Of a stretch of DNA of 64,000 nt, positions 9,898 through 18,853 are shown piece after piece. Source of the stretch: a bacterium. Lineage in GTDB: Bacteria; Elusimicrobiota; Elusimicrobia; UBA1565; UBA9628. The DNA lies in the NCBI GenBank assembly GCA_021822495.1, contig JAKAQO010000001.1, forward strand, positions 700,808-764,807, read 5' to 3'. The position numbers were made by a program, and so were the translations under genes. The notes under the pieces were generated by a model that was not told where the DNA came from, did no database searches, and saw nothing but the letters and a program-made list of their open reading frames with translations. Position 1 is the first letter of the stretch. Each line of letters opens with the position of its first letter.

Positions 9898-10643
9898 AGA
9901 ATGGCGCAGGCTGCGGCGGCGGAAACGAGAAAAATTCCTTGGGCGGCGAGAGAGGGCCACGCCCACCATGAAACGGAGCGGGCCAGGGGCGATGCAAAAG
10001 AAACCGAAAAAAATCCGCCAAGGCCAATGCCGATTCCAGCAATCCCCATAGTTTTTACGCTCAGGGAAAGAAGTTCCATCATTTTATGCGGAGAATGCTT
10101 GGAAAGGGTCATCAGCGGAAGAAGAATCCCCAAAATCACGACCAGGGATGCCAAACAGAGAAGAGCTGTTAAGGATACATTTAAAAAGCGGGAATACAGT
10201 TCCAGCCTTAAAATAGATTTAATATCCTCCGGTTGATAACGGGTGTCGGTCCATTTCTCTTTGGAGGAAGCTTCCGACATCCAGGATGAGAAAGAGAGAA
10301 GGCCTCTCCTCGATAAAGTCGCTTCAACGGCGGGCTCAAGGGGATTTGCAGGCAGAAAAGAAAGGTTCTGCGCGAGCTCTGGATCCTCTTTTTTAAGAAT
10401 AGAAAGGGCTTTTTCTTGGGAGATTAAGGTTGCGGAATATGTTCCCGGTATTTCCATAATTGACTGTTGGGCCTTGGAAAGCGTTTGGGTTGGGGAGTTC
10501 TGAGGCATAAAAAAAAGGACATGAAAATTCTCCCGCTGGTTGCCAGAAAAACGGGAGACCGCGGCTTTGGACAAAAGAAGAGCTTCTCCTCCCAAGCCAA
10601 AAATCATGCCGAGCAAAAAGGCCGCCGAAAAACGTCTTTTCAT
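9885..10643 (-). CDS. ftsX: FtsX-like cell division ABC transporter permease
   Basis: N-terminal TM, periplasmic domain, three C-terminal TMs with the FtsX pattern (SVKTMGIAGIGIGLGGFF); adjacent to envC-like gene. Start at MKRRFSAAF preferred. Confidence 0.75.
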   Translation of the reverse strand: MKRRFSAAFLLGMIFGLGGEALLLSKAAVSRFSGNQRENFHVLFFMPQNSPTQTLSKAQQSIMEIPGTYSATLISQEKALSILKKEDPELAQNLSFLPANPLEPAVEATLSRRGLLSFSSWMSEASSKEKWTDTRYQPEDIKSILRLELYSRFLNVSLTALLCLASLVVILGILLPLMTLSKHSPHKMMELLSLSVKTMGIAGIGIGLGGFFSVSFASPLARSVSWWAWPSLAAQGIFLVSAAAACAILCVW

Positions 10644-10656
10644 GAAGCGCTTAAAA

Positions 10657-11493
10657 TCAAGTTTCTTTTTTTGTTGAAAATAGTAGATAGAAAGACAAAC
10701 ACCCAAGCAATAGCCCCAAGACACCGCCAGAAATCATCAGCTTTTCAGTGGTTGAAGAGAGGTCGGGCGAGGGATTCTGGGCTTTGGAGATAGGATGATT
10801 GCCGAATTGAGACATCAGCGGCAACACCTTGACGACATGCGGTTGATTGAGAAGACGGTCAATGTCCGATATGGAAATTTTCCCAAGGATCAGCACGGCG
10901 ATTTTGTCGGACTGTGGAATAGGCTGATACCCGATGGTCTTTTGGACTTTAAACCCCGTGTTTTCGATCAGGCGCGGAAGGTCTTTAGACAGCGTTTCGG
11001 AAATGGAAGAGTCAACCTCAATGCCCACGATTAAGGTTTCCTGGGCATTGATGGGAGTTCTTCCGCTTCCATGATTAGAAAAAGATATTTTCTCAACTGC
11101 CGGGAGCTTGGTTACTTGACTCAGTTTTGATGGAGGCAACCAGCCCCAAATTAAGGCTTTTTTTGATTGCCCGTCCACAACCGGGTCAAAGCGGGCATCG
11201 GGGCGAAAACCTGTTTCCGAGCCTAAATCAATGAGGGAATCTTTTAAGCTTTCCTTTGTTTTCATGCTTAATTTGAGCCGGATAAAAATGGCTTGATGCT
11301 TGGGATTAGTTTTTCTGGGGGATGTCTGAGGAGAGGGAAGCGGAGACTGTGCCCAGAGGCTGGGAAGGGGCGCTGGCGCCGGAGAATTAGGCCAGAGAGA
11401 ATAAAGGCGTAATGGGGACGAATTTTCCAAAGAGCCGGCTTTTGAAGGCGTTGTGAATGATAAGAACAGCAAACTCGTCAATAGCGGAAGCAC
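10657..11493 (-). CDS. Hypothetical secreted protein with C-terminal TM and two tandem ~75-aa repeats
   Basis: N-terminal signal peptide, Pro-rich linker, two related segments (IFIRLKLSMKTKESL.../LIVGIEVDSSISETL...), C-terminal TM GGVLGLLLGCLSFYLLF. Confidence 0.6.
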   Translation of the reverse strand: MLPLLTSLLFLSFTTPSKAGSLENSSPLRLYSLWPNSPAPAPLPSLWAQSPLPSPQTSPRKTNPKHQAIFIRLKLSMKTKESLKDSLIDLGSETGFRPDARFDPVVDGQSKKALIWGWLPPSKLSQVTKLPAVEKISFSNHGSGRTPINAQETLIVGIEVDSSISETLSKDLPRLIENTGFKVQKTIGYQPIPQSDKIAVLILGKISISDIDRLLNQPHVVKVLPLMSQFGNHPISKAQNPSPDLSSTTEKLMISGGVLGLLLGCLSFYLLFSTKKET

Positions 11494-11535
11494 GATTCTA
11501 TGGTATCAAATTTACTGATTTGTTAGAATCAGAAA

Positions 11536-12432
11536 ATGAACTCCGCTCCGCCTAAAAAAATTTTAATTATTGGAGCCTCTGGACAGCTGGGGAGACTTTG
11601 CCTTAAAACCTTCTCCGGCGCCGCTGATCAAGTTGTGGGAACTGGTTTTTCCCGCGCGAACCTTGATTTAATTCGCCTTGATTTATCCAAAGCGGGGGAG
11701 GCCGGGGAAATAGTTTCTCGTCTTCAGCCGGATATCGCCCTTCTTTGCGGGGGGATGACGGATGTGGAGGGATGCGAATCTTCAAAGGAGAAAGCCTTTC
11801 AAATCAATGCCGAATCGCCGGCGGATATTGCCCGCGAGATGAAAAAAATTCCTGCTTCCAAATTTGTTTATCTATCGACGGATTATGTTTTTGACGGAGA
11901 TGCCGGCCCCTATGGTGAGGGCGCGGAAGTTCGGCCGCTCAACGTTTATGGGGCCAGTAAACTGGAAGGTGAGAAAGCTGTTTTGGAGGCCTCGGAGAAT
12001 AACCTCGTGGTCCGAACGACCACGGTTTATAGCTTTCAGGCAGGCGGCAATAATTTCATGATGCAATTACTTAAAAGGCTCTCTCAAGGCGAAAAAATGC
12101 GCGTGCCGATAGATCAATGGGCGACACCGACCTATGCCCCGGATTTGGCCTTGGCCCTGAAAAAACTCGTGGAACTTGACGCGCGCGGCATCATCCATGC
12201 GGCCGGGCCGGATTTTGTTTCCCGTCTTGATTTTGCCAAGAAGGCGGCGCGAATTCTCAATTTAGATGAGACCTTGATTGAGGGGCTTCCAACTGCCGAT
12301 CTAAATCAGAAAGCGCGGCGGCCTTTAAAAGCGGGGCTACGGACGGAACTTCTGAAACAGAAGGTCGGCGTTTTAATGCGGGGAGTCGAAGACGGCGTTT
12401 CTGATTTTAAGTCTCTCTTTGCCCATTCATAA
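11536..12432 (+). CDS. RmlD-like dTDP-4-dehydrorhamnose reductase / NAD-dependent sugar reductase
   Basis: IIGASGQLGRLCLK, CGGMTDVEGCE, YLSTDYVFDGDAGPYGE, YGASKLEGE. Confidence 0.88.
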   Translation: MNSAPPKKILIIGASGQLGRLCLKTFSGAADQVVGTGFSRANLDLIRLDLSKAGEAGEIVSRLQPDIALLCGGMTDVEGCESSKEKAFQINAESPADIAREMKKIPASKFVYLSTDYVFDGDAGPYGEGAEVRPLNVYGASKLEGEKAVLEASENNLVVRTTTVYSFQAGGNNFMMQLLKRLSQGEKMRVPIDQWATPTYAPDLALALKKLVELDARGIIHAAGPDFVSRLDFAKKAARILNLDETLIEGLPTADLNQKARRPLKAGLRTELLKQKVGVLMRGVEDGVSDFKSLFAHS

Positions 12433-12514
12433 GACAACCAATTTTTTGGTTTTTAAAGTTGGGAAATGGCCGGTAAATAAGATAGAATAAAACAGATATA
12501 GGACGAGCCTTAAG

Positions 12515-12545
12515 GCCGCTCGGGAGTTCGAGCGGCTTTGTTTTT
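12515..12545 (+). terminator. Terminator-like hairpin in the leader of the rimP operon (possible attenuator)
   Basis: GCCGCTCG-GGAGTT-CGAGCGGC (perfect 8-bp arms, 12515-12536) followed by TTTGTTTTT, ending ~20 nt before rimP. Confidence 0.65.
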
Positions 12546-12566
12546 GGAGGAGTTCAGGCGCATTTT

Positions 12567-13028
12567 ATGGATTTGTCAAAAATTGAAACATTAATTAGCC
12601 CGCTCTTAGAGCAGGAAGGGGCGGAGTTAGTTGATTTGGAATACGCGCGCGAAGGCTCTCGGTGGGTTCTCAGGGTTTATATCGATAAGCCTCCGCGGGT
12701 TTCTCTGGATGATTGCGCTTACTTTTCCGATCGTATTGGCAGCCTCCTTGATTCTTCCGGAATTCTCGCGGCGGCTTACGTTCTCGAAGTATCATCCCCT
12801 GGGATTGACCGCGTCCTTAAAAAAGAGAAAGATTTCCAGCGGTTTACCGGCAAGGCCGCCAAGATTCAACTTAAGGAACCTTTGGAAGGCCGTCGAAATT
12901 TCTCCGGATTGATTCGGGGATGCCAAGGAGGGCAGGTGGCGTTCGAATGCGAGGGAAAAACCTTTTCCTTTGAGATTGGCTTGATAGAAGAAGCCCGTCT
13001 GAACGAATCGGCCCATCTGTCTATTTAA
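12567..13028 (+). CDS. rimP: Ribosome maturation factor RimP
   Basis: GAELVDLEYAREGSRWVLRVYIDKP, LEVSSPGIDRVLKKEKDFQRFTG; operon position before nusA. Confidence 0.95.
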   Translation: MDLSKIETLISPLLEQEGAELVDLEYAREGSRWVLRVYIDKPPRVSLDDCAYFSDRIGSLLDSSGILAAAYVLEVSSPGIDRVLKKEKDFQRFTGKAAKIQLKEPLEGRRNFSGLIRGCQGGQVAFECEGKTFSFEIGLIEEARLNESAHLSI

Positions 13029-13032
13029 AAAT

Positions 13033-14265
13033 ATGGCTAAATCAGAATTGATACTTGTTTTAGAACAAATTGAGCGCGATAAGGGAATTCCTAAGAGCGA
13101 AATCCTTCAAATGATCGAGAGCGCGGTGGTCAGCTCTTTGAGAAAGTATGTCGGGAAAAATGCCGTGATTGAAGCCGCTATTGACCCGGAGACGGCGCAA
13201 TTTAAGGCGCAAGTCGTTAAAAAAGTGGTCGAAGCCGTGATTGACGCCGAGATTGAGATGACGGTGGAAGAGGCGAGAAAATTTAAATCCGACGCCCAGG
13301 CGGGGGATGAAATCCGCCTTCCGGCTCCCGCGGCTGATTTCGCCCGCATCGCGGCCCAAACCGCCAAACAACTTCTTACTCAAAAAGTCCGGGAATCCGA
13401 GAGAGATAAGCTTTACGATGAATTCAAACCTAAGGAAGGACAATTAACCTCGGGCACGGTTCACCGCTTTATTGAAAGAACGATTGTGGTTGATATTGGA
13501 AAGGTGGAAGGCGTCATGCCCATGAGGGAACAAATTCGCCGCGAGCGCTACAACATTGGGATGAGCGTTCGTTGCGTCATTTTAAGGGTTGACCGGGCTT
13601 CCCAAGCCCCGCAGATTCTTTTGTCGCGGGCGGCGCCCTTGTTTTTAGAGCGGTTGCTTGAAATCGAGGTTCCGGAAGTTAAAGATAAAACGATTTCGAT
13701 TGTTTCCATCGTTCGCGATCCCGGTTTTAGAGCGAAAGTCTTGGTTAAATCCAATGATCCTCAAGTCGATCCGGTCGGGGCTTGCGTGGGTCTTCGGGGC
13801 TCTCGAATCCGGAGTCTGATGAATGAGTTGGCCGGCGAAAAAATTGATTTAATCGCCTATCATGAGGATCCGGAAAAACTTATCGCCAACGCGTTGTCTC
13901 CGGCGCAAATTTCCCAGGTTAAAATCACCGACGCCGCGGCCAAAAGAGCGGTCGTTTTCGTTCCGGAACCCCAGTTCGCGATTGCGATTGGAAAGGAAAG
14001 CCAAAATTTAGAACTTGCCTCCCGGCTGATCGGGTGGCATATCGAGATTAAGCCTCAGATCGAGAAAAAAGCGGGCGAGGTTTCCGAATCTCAAATTGAG
14101 GGACTAAGCCTTAAGACGATGGATTTGCTCTCCCGCGCGGGAATGTCGGACGTCCATGAAATCGCCAAACAAAGCGTCGAATCTTTGATGAAGATTGAGG
14201 GGATTACCGAAAAGATGGCGGCTAAAATTATCGCGAAAGCCAAGGCCAGCCTAGAAGGGAAATAA
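13033..14265 (+). CDS. nusA: Transcription termination/antitermination protein NusA
   Basis: S1/KH architecture: DPVGACVGLRGSRIRSLMNELAGEKIDLI, AIGKESQNLELASRLIGW, C-terminal HhH. Confidence 0.97.
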   Translation: MAKSELILVLEQIERDKGIPKSEILQMIESAVVSSLRKYVGKNAVIEAAIDPETAQFKAQVVKKVVEAVIDAEIEMTVEEARKFKSDAQAGDEIRLPAPAADFARIAAQTAKQLLTQKVRESERDKLYDEFKPKEGQLTSGTVHRFIERTIVVDIGKVEGVMPMREQIRRERYNIGMSVRCVILRVDRASQAPQILLSRAAPLFLERLLEIEVPEVKDKTISIVSIVRDPGFRAKVLVKSNDPQVDPVGACVGLRGSRIRSLMNELAGEKIDLIAYHEDPEKLIANALSPAQISQVKITDAAAKRAVVFVPEPQFAIAIGKESQNLELASRLIGWHIEIKPQIEKKAGEVSESQIEGLSLKTMDLLSRAGMSDVHEIAKQSVESLMKIEGITEKMAAKIIAKAKASLEGK

Positions 14266-14302
14266 GAACCCTCGCGCATTTTTAAAATGATATTATAATC
14301 TT

Positions 14303-16714
14303 ATGCCTTCCAAACCCAAGAAAACTTCCGAGCCTAAAGCTGAAAAAGAGAAAAAACCGGCCAAGGCCGCTCGCTCTAAAAAAACCGTCTCAGACAGTGA
14401 AGCGGCCCCTAAAAAAACAAAGTCCGGGGTTTCCAAGAAAAAAGGGTCTGAGCCTTCGATTGTTAAGGCTCGGGCGGAAAAGAGAGATTCAAGCGAAGCC
14501 GGATCCATCGCTCCTCCCACTTCCCATTTAGTATCAGCTTTCGATTTGTTTAAGCGAAAATCAGGTCCCTCTCGTCAAGCGCCTACGGTCGCCCGTATGG
14601 CTCCGTCAACGGGTTTCAAGGGGACGCCCAACACTGTGAAGGAGAATCCTCCGGCAAACCCCGCTCCTGCGGTGCAGGCCCCGCAGTCTCAAGCGCCTAA
14701 GCCCGCGGTTGAGCCGCCTAAAAAAACCGTCTTGCCGGTAGTCGGCGCTTCAGCCCCAGTGTCAGAACCGGCTAAGACCTTGCCGAATCCATCGGCGCCT
14801 CCGAAAATCGTTTCTCCTGTTCAGCCGAAGCCCATCGCGAGGCCAGCGCCCGTTCCAGCGAAACCTCAGCCGAAACCCCAGGTAACGCCCAAACCCGCTC
14901 CGAGCATCCCTGCTCCGGTGGTTTCTCCCGCCGTTCCGGTTAAGCCCGCCGCGAGGGTCCTTGAAATTCCCAGTATTATCACGGTTCGGGAGTTGGCCGA
15001 GAAGATGGAGGCCACCCCTAACGAGTTGATTAAGAAACTGATGAGTCTCGGGGTTTTTGCCACGATTAATCAGCGTCTTGAAATCGACGCCGCGATGATT
15101 ATCGCCCAAGAATTTAACTATGAGTTGAAAGTGACGGCAATGTATAAAGAAGAAGAAATTGAAACCGCTCACGGTCAAAAAGATTCTTCTGAAAATTTAA
15201 AGCCGCGCCCTCCCATTATTACGGTGATGGGACATGTCGACCACGGAAAAACTTCTCTTTTGGACGCGATTAGGTCCAGCTCGGTCGCGACCGGAGAAGC
15301 GGGGGGCATCACGCAGCATATCGGGGCTTATAAAGTCACGACGCCGAAAGGAATTCTGGTCTTCTTGGACACTCCGGGGCATGAGGCCTTTACCGCCATG
15401 CGTTCTCGGGGAGCCAAAGCGACCGATATCGTGGTTTTAGTCGTCAGCGCTGTTGACGGAATCATGCCGCAAACGATCGAAGCCATCGATCACGCCAAGG
15501 CGGCCGGGGTTCCCATCGTGGTTGCGGTTAATAAAATCGATTTGCCCGGCGCGAATCCGCAAAAAATCCGCCAGGACTTGTCTCTTCACGGCCTTAACCC
15601 GGAAGAATGGGGAGGGAAGACGATTTTTGTCGATGTATCGGCCAAGAAAAAACTCAATCTCGATCACTTGCTTGAGATGCTTTCGCTTCAGGCCGAACTT
15701 TTGGATTTGAAAGCCAATTATGATCGCGCGGCCTCGGGCATCGTTTTGGAAGCGAAGATGGACCCTCAAAGAGGGAGCGTCGCGACCTTATTGGTTCAGG
15801 CGGGAGTCTTGAAAATCGGAGACCCCTTGGTCGTAGGTTTGTGCTATGGAAAGGTCAAAGCGCTTTTGGATGAAAATGGCAAGAGGCTTGAAAAAGCGGA
15901 ACCGGCCACCCCGGTTGAACTGCTCGGACTCTCAAAGACTCCGCAGGCCGGAGACATTTTTAGCGTCGTTAAAAGTGAAAAAGAAGCTCGTGAAATCGCG
16001 GAAGAACGGCAAAAACTAAACCGCGAGCAAGTTTTGGCCCACCAGCGGCATGTCAGTCTTATCAGCCTTAAATCCCAGCTTGGAGCGGCGGCCAAAGACT
16101 TAAATATTATTCTCAAGGCCGACGTTCAGGGTTCTCTTCAAGCGTTGCGTGATTCCTTGGAAGGTTTGTCCACCAAGGAATGCCAGGTGAGAATTGTCCA
16201 TGCCGGGCTTGGGAGCGCGAATGAATCAGATGTTTTACTGGCCTCGGCCTCAAACGCAATTATCTTTTTGTTCAACAATTCTTCTGAAGCGCGCGCACGG
16301 GAATTAGCGGCGCGAGAAGGAGTCGAGATTCGTTCCTATAAAATCATTTATGATTTGATTGCGGACGTCAAAGCCGGACTGGAAGGGCTTTTGGCTCCAG
16401 AAATTGTCGAGGTCATCATCGGGAAAGCGGAAGTTAGGGAAATCTTCCCGGTCAAGGGAAGCTCTTTTGTCGCGGGCTCTTTCGTGAGAGACGGCAAGGT
16501 CTCAAGGGGGGCTTTTGCGCGGGTGATGCGTAATGGGACCAAAGTCGCCGAAGGGAAAGTGATCAATCTTAAACGCTTTAAAGACGACGTCAAAGAAGTG
16601 GAAAAAAATCTCGAGTGCGGAATCCAAATTGACGGGAGCGTTTCTTATCAAAAAGGTGATACTCTTGAAATCTTTGTCAAGGAATCTCGGACGCGGCGTC
16701 TTGAGAACGTCTAA
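14303..16714 (+). CDS. infB: Translation initiation factor IF-2
   Basis: Lys/Pro/Ala-rich N-terminus; [51 protein letters not shown]. Confidence 0.98.
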   Translation: MPSKPKKTSEPKAEKEKKPAKAARSKKTVSDSEAAPKKTKSGVSKKKGSEPSIVKARAEKRDSSEAGSIAPPTSHLVSAFDLFKRKSGPSRQAPTVARMAPSTGFKGTPNTVKENPPANPAPAVQAPQSQAPKPAVEPPKKTVLPVVGASAPVSEPAKTLPNPSAPPKIVSPVQPKPIARPAPVPAKPQPKPQVTPKPAPSIPAPVVSPAVPVKPAARVLEIPSIITVRELAEKMEATPNELIKKLMSLGVFATINQRLEIDAAMIIAQEFNYELKVTAMYKEEEIETAHGQKDSSENLKPRPPIITVMGHVDHGKTSLLDAIRSSSVATGEAGGITQHIGAYKVTTPKGILVFLDTPGHEAFTAMRSRGAKATDIVVLVVSAVDGIMPQTIEAIDHAKAAGVPIVVAVNKIDLPGANPQKIRQDLSLHGLNPEEWGGKTIFVDVSAKKKLNLDHLLEMLSLQAELLDLKANYDRAASGIVLEAKMDPQRGSVATLLVQAGVLKIGDPLVVGLCYGKVKALLDENGKRLEKAEPATPVELLGLSKTPQAGDIFSVVKSEKEAREIAEERQKLNREQVLAHQRHVSLISLKSQLGAAAKDLNIILKADVQGSLQALRDSLEGLSTKECQVRIVHAGLGSANESDVLLASASNAIIFLFNNSSEARARELAAREGVEIRSYKIIYDLIADVKAGLEGLLAPEIVEVIIGKAEVREIFPVKGSSFVAGSFVRDGKVSRGAFARVMRNGTKVAEGKVINLKRFKDDVKEVEKNLECGIQIDGSVSYQKGDTLEIFVKESRTRRLENV

Positions 16715-16719
16715 CCCCC

Positions 16720-17064
16720 TTGTTTTCCAGAATTGACCGCCTTCAAGAGCTTCTCCGAAAAGAGATAGTCGGCATTCTACCGACCATCCGGGATCCCGGT
16801 TTTTCCGGGCTTATCACAGTGACCGATATTGTGTTGTCTCGGGATATGAAGACCGCGAGAATTTTTTACTCCGTCATGGGAAATCCGCGAGAGCGTTTGA
16901 ATTGCGAAAAAGCCCTTCTCCGAGCGACTCCCTATGTCCGTCAAAAACTCAGCCAAAAATGGACGACGCGTGTTTTGCCGGAACTTATTTTTAAATATGA
17001 CGGGACGCCGGCCCGGGCTTCTCGAATTGACAAAATATTAGACGAACTAAAAGGAAAAGAGTGA
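16720..17064 (+). CDS. rbfA: Ribosome-binding factor A
   Basis: RIDRLQELLRKEIVGIL...LITVTDIVLSRDMKTARIFYSVMG...LPELIFKYDGTPARASRIDKIL. Confidence 0.92.
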   Translation: MFSRIDRLQELLRKEIVGILPTIRDPGFSGLITVTDIVLSRDMKTARIFYSVMGNPRERLNCEKALLRATPYVRQKLSQKWTTRVLPELIFKYDGTPARASRIDKILDELKGKE

Positions 17065-17804
17065 AGCCTGAACTTGCCGGAATGATTCTGTTCGACAAGC
17101 CGACCGGCTGGACTTCCCATGACGCGGTCAACGCCTTTCGGCGTTTTTTGCCGGCCCACGAAAAAGCGGGACATTGCGGAACCTTGGATCCTTTGGCCAC
17201 TGGGCTTTTAATTATCCTAGCTGGTCGCACGCGCAAGCTTCAGGCCCATATGCAGGGGTTGGATAAAGTTTATTATGGGACGATTAAGCTGGGGGTTACG
17301 ACCGATTCGGGCGATATCACCGGAAAGGTTCTTGAGAAGCGTCCGGTTCCCCATCTGATTTTACCCGATATCCAGGCCGTTTTCGATCAATATTTAGGAG
17401 AAATTTCTCTTCCTGCGCCTGTTTTTTCCGCCGTCAAGCACAAAGGAAAGCCGCTTTATCATTACGCCCGCAAGGGAATTAGCGTTCCTGAAAAGCCGAG
17501 AAAATCGACGGTTTACCGTTGGGAAGTCTTAAACTATGACCCGCATAGCGGAGAGATTGAAAACCGTCTTTCCTGTTCGAGTGGCACCTATGTTCGGGCC
17601 TTGGCCGAAGGGGCGGGAACAAAACTGGGGTGCGGGGCGATCGTTCAAACGCTCAGAAGAGAGAAAATCGGGCCTTTTTCAGTGGATGAAGCCATTAATT
17701 TGGAATCCCTCAAAGGTTTTAAGATCGAAGACATCAAAAATCTTCTTGAGGCGGGGACAATGAAGCTTTTTCAATTCGCCTCGGAAATAAAAACGAAGGG
17801 CTAA
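17061..17804 (+). CDS. truB: tRNA pseudouridine(55) synthase TruB
   Basis: GMILFDKPTGWTSHDAVN, GHCGTLDPLATGLLI, KVYYGTIKLGVTTDSGD, SSGTYVRALAEGAG. Confidence 0.96.
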   Translation: MKPELAGMILFDKPTGWTSHDAVNAFRRFLPAHEKAGHCGTLDPLATGLLIILAGRTRKLQAHMQGLDKVYYGTIKLGVTTDSGDITGKVLEKRPVPHLILPDIQAVFDQYLGEISLPAPVFSAVKHKGKPLYHYARKGISVPEKPRKSTVYRWEVLNYDPHSGEIENRLSCSSGTYVRALAEGAGTKLGCGAIVQTLRREKIGPFSVDEAINLESLKGFKIEDIKNLLEAGTMKLFQFASEIKTKG

Positions 17805-17805
17805 T

Positions 17806-18255
17806 ATGCTTTACTGCGGGAGAGTCGTTTCTGGATATCAGCTTGGACGAAAACTCGGATACCCAACCGCCAATCTCAAAATAGATCCCGCCATTTTCCC
17901 CAAAGACGGGGTTTACGCGGGGAAAGTGGACGGCTCTAAATTGGGGGTTCGACTCGCGGCCGTGAGCGTGGGGACTCGCCCCACCGTGGACGGGAAGCGA
18001 CGGGTTTTTGAGATTTATATTCCCGGATTTAAAGGGAATCTTTACGGAACAAAACTCAAGGTGTCCTTACTTAAAAAAATTCGCGGCCAAAAAAAATTTT
18101 CTTCTCTTCAAGGTTTAAAACGCCAAATCGCCCAAGACGTCCGGAATGTTCTTGAATTTAAAATAAAAGGCTTGGCAAAAGATCGGCAAACTCCCGATCG
18201 GAAGAAAACATCTCGCCTTTTGGGATCGCGGAAAGTTCAGTCCAAAAAAGCTTAA
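17806..18255 (+). CDS. Stand-alone riboflavin kinase domain (RibF C-terminal half only)
   Basis: GRVVSGYQLGRKLGYPTANLKI...GVYAG...VSVGTRPTVDGKRRVFEIYI...LYGTKLKVSLLKKIRGQKKFSSLQGLKRQIAQD; no FDGVHLGHQ-type FMNAT domain. SD-like GAAGG upstream of ATG. Confidence 0.87.
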   Translation: MLYCGRVVSGYQLGRKLGYPTANLKIDPAIFPKDGVYAGKVDGSKLGVRLAAVSVGTRPTVDGKRRVFEIYIPGFKGNLYGTKLKVSLLKKIRGQKKFSSLQGLKRQIAQDVRNVLEFKIKGLAKDRQTPDRKKTSRLLGSRKVQSKKA

Positions 18256-18583
18256 GGACGTCGTCGTTGTTTCCATTTTCTTTGAGCGTTCCCCCGGTTT
18301 TTTCCACCTTCCAAAAAGAGCTGACGATTTGAATCGGTCTTTGGGTGGAGAGATGAAGTTTTTGGCTGGAGAAAAGAATTTCTTTGATTCGGATGGAGAG
18401 CCCGGTTTCTTCCTGGTATTCTCTGATAAGGGCGTCTTGTGGGGCTTCCCCAATTTCTATTCCGCCGCCGGGGAAATTGACGAACTCGCGGTCAATAAAG
18501 CGGCTTCGCGTCATCAAGACTTTTTCGCCTTCAATTAGAATCCCGTAAATGCGGCAACTAAAAGAAATTGACGGCGAGTTCAT
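18158..18583 (-). CDS. NUDIX hydrolase
   Basis: GGGIEIGEAPQDALIREYQEETGL nudix box; likely start MNSPSISFSCRIYG rather than the upstream Met at 18748. Confidence 0.88.
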   Translation of the reverse strand: MNSPSISFSCRIYGILIEGEKVLMTRSRFIDREFVNFPGGGIEIGEAPQDALIREYQEETGLSIRIKEILFSSQKLHLSTQRPIQIVSSFWKVEKTGGTLKENGNNDDVLKLFWTELSAIPKGEMFSSDREFADLLPSLLF

Positions 18584-18606
18584 ATTGTTTCTGGCAACCT
18601 TAAATA

Positions 18607-18634
18607 AATAGAGTTCTTGCGCGGGGAGGGACTC
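18607..18634. repeat. 28-bp direct repeat copy A (duplicate of tRNA-Leu 3' end + flank)
   Basis: aatagagttcttgcgcggggagggactc, identical to 18752-18779. Confidence 0.95.
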
Positions 18635-18685
18635 CCGCTCATCCGTCGCTTCGCTCCTCCCTCGCGGCCCGCCGGTCGCGCTGAC

Positions 18686-18702
18686 GCGAAACTTCGTTTC
18701 GC
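18686..18702. repeat. Inverted repeat within the segment bounded by the tRNA-end duplication
   Basis: GCGAAAC-TTC-GTTTCGC. Confidence 0.85.
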
Positions 18703-18751
18703 TTCTCGTCCCCCGGACGCGCGCGACTCGGCTTCGAGCCTCTTTCATTGG

Positions 18752-18779
18752 AATAGAGTTCTTGCGCGGGGAGGGACTC
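18752..18779. repeat. 28-bp direct repeat copy B (3' end of intact tRNA-Leu + flank)
   Basis: aatagagttcttgcgcggggagggactc, identical to 18607-18634. Confidence 0.95.
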
Positions 18780-18844
18780 GAACCCTCACGCCTTGCGGCA
18801 TACGCCCCTCAAACGTACGCGTCTGCCAGTTCCGCCACCCGCGC
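18763..18844 (-). tRNA. tRNA-Leu(GAG)
   Basis: GCGCGGGTGGCGGAACTGGCAGACGCG-TACGT-TTGAGGG-GCGTA-variable arm-GAGGGTTCGAGTCCCTCCCCGCGCA; no encoded CCA. Confidence 0.95.
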
Positions 18845-18853
18845 GTAATGAAA

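Noticed and set aside
14762-15178. 138-aa Arg/Gly-rich minus-strand ORF
   Set aside because: Antisense of the Pro/Ala-rich IF-2 N-terminal region; low complexity by construction.
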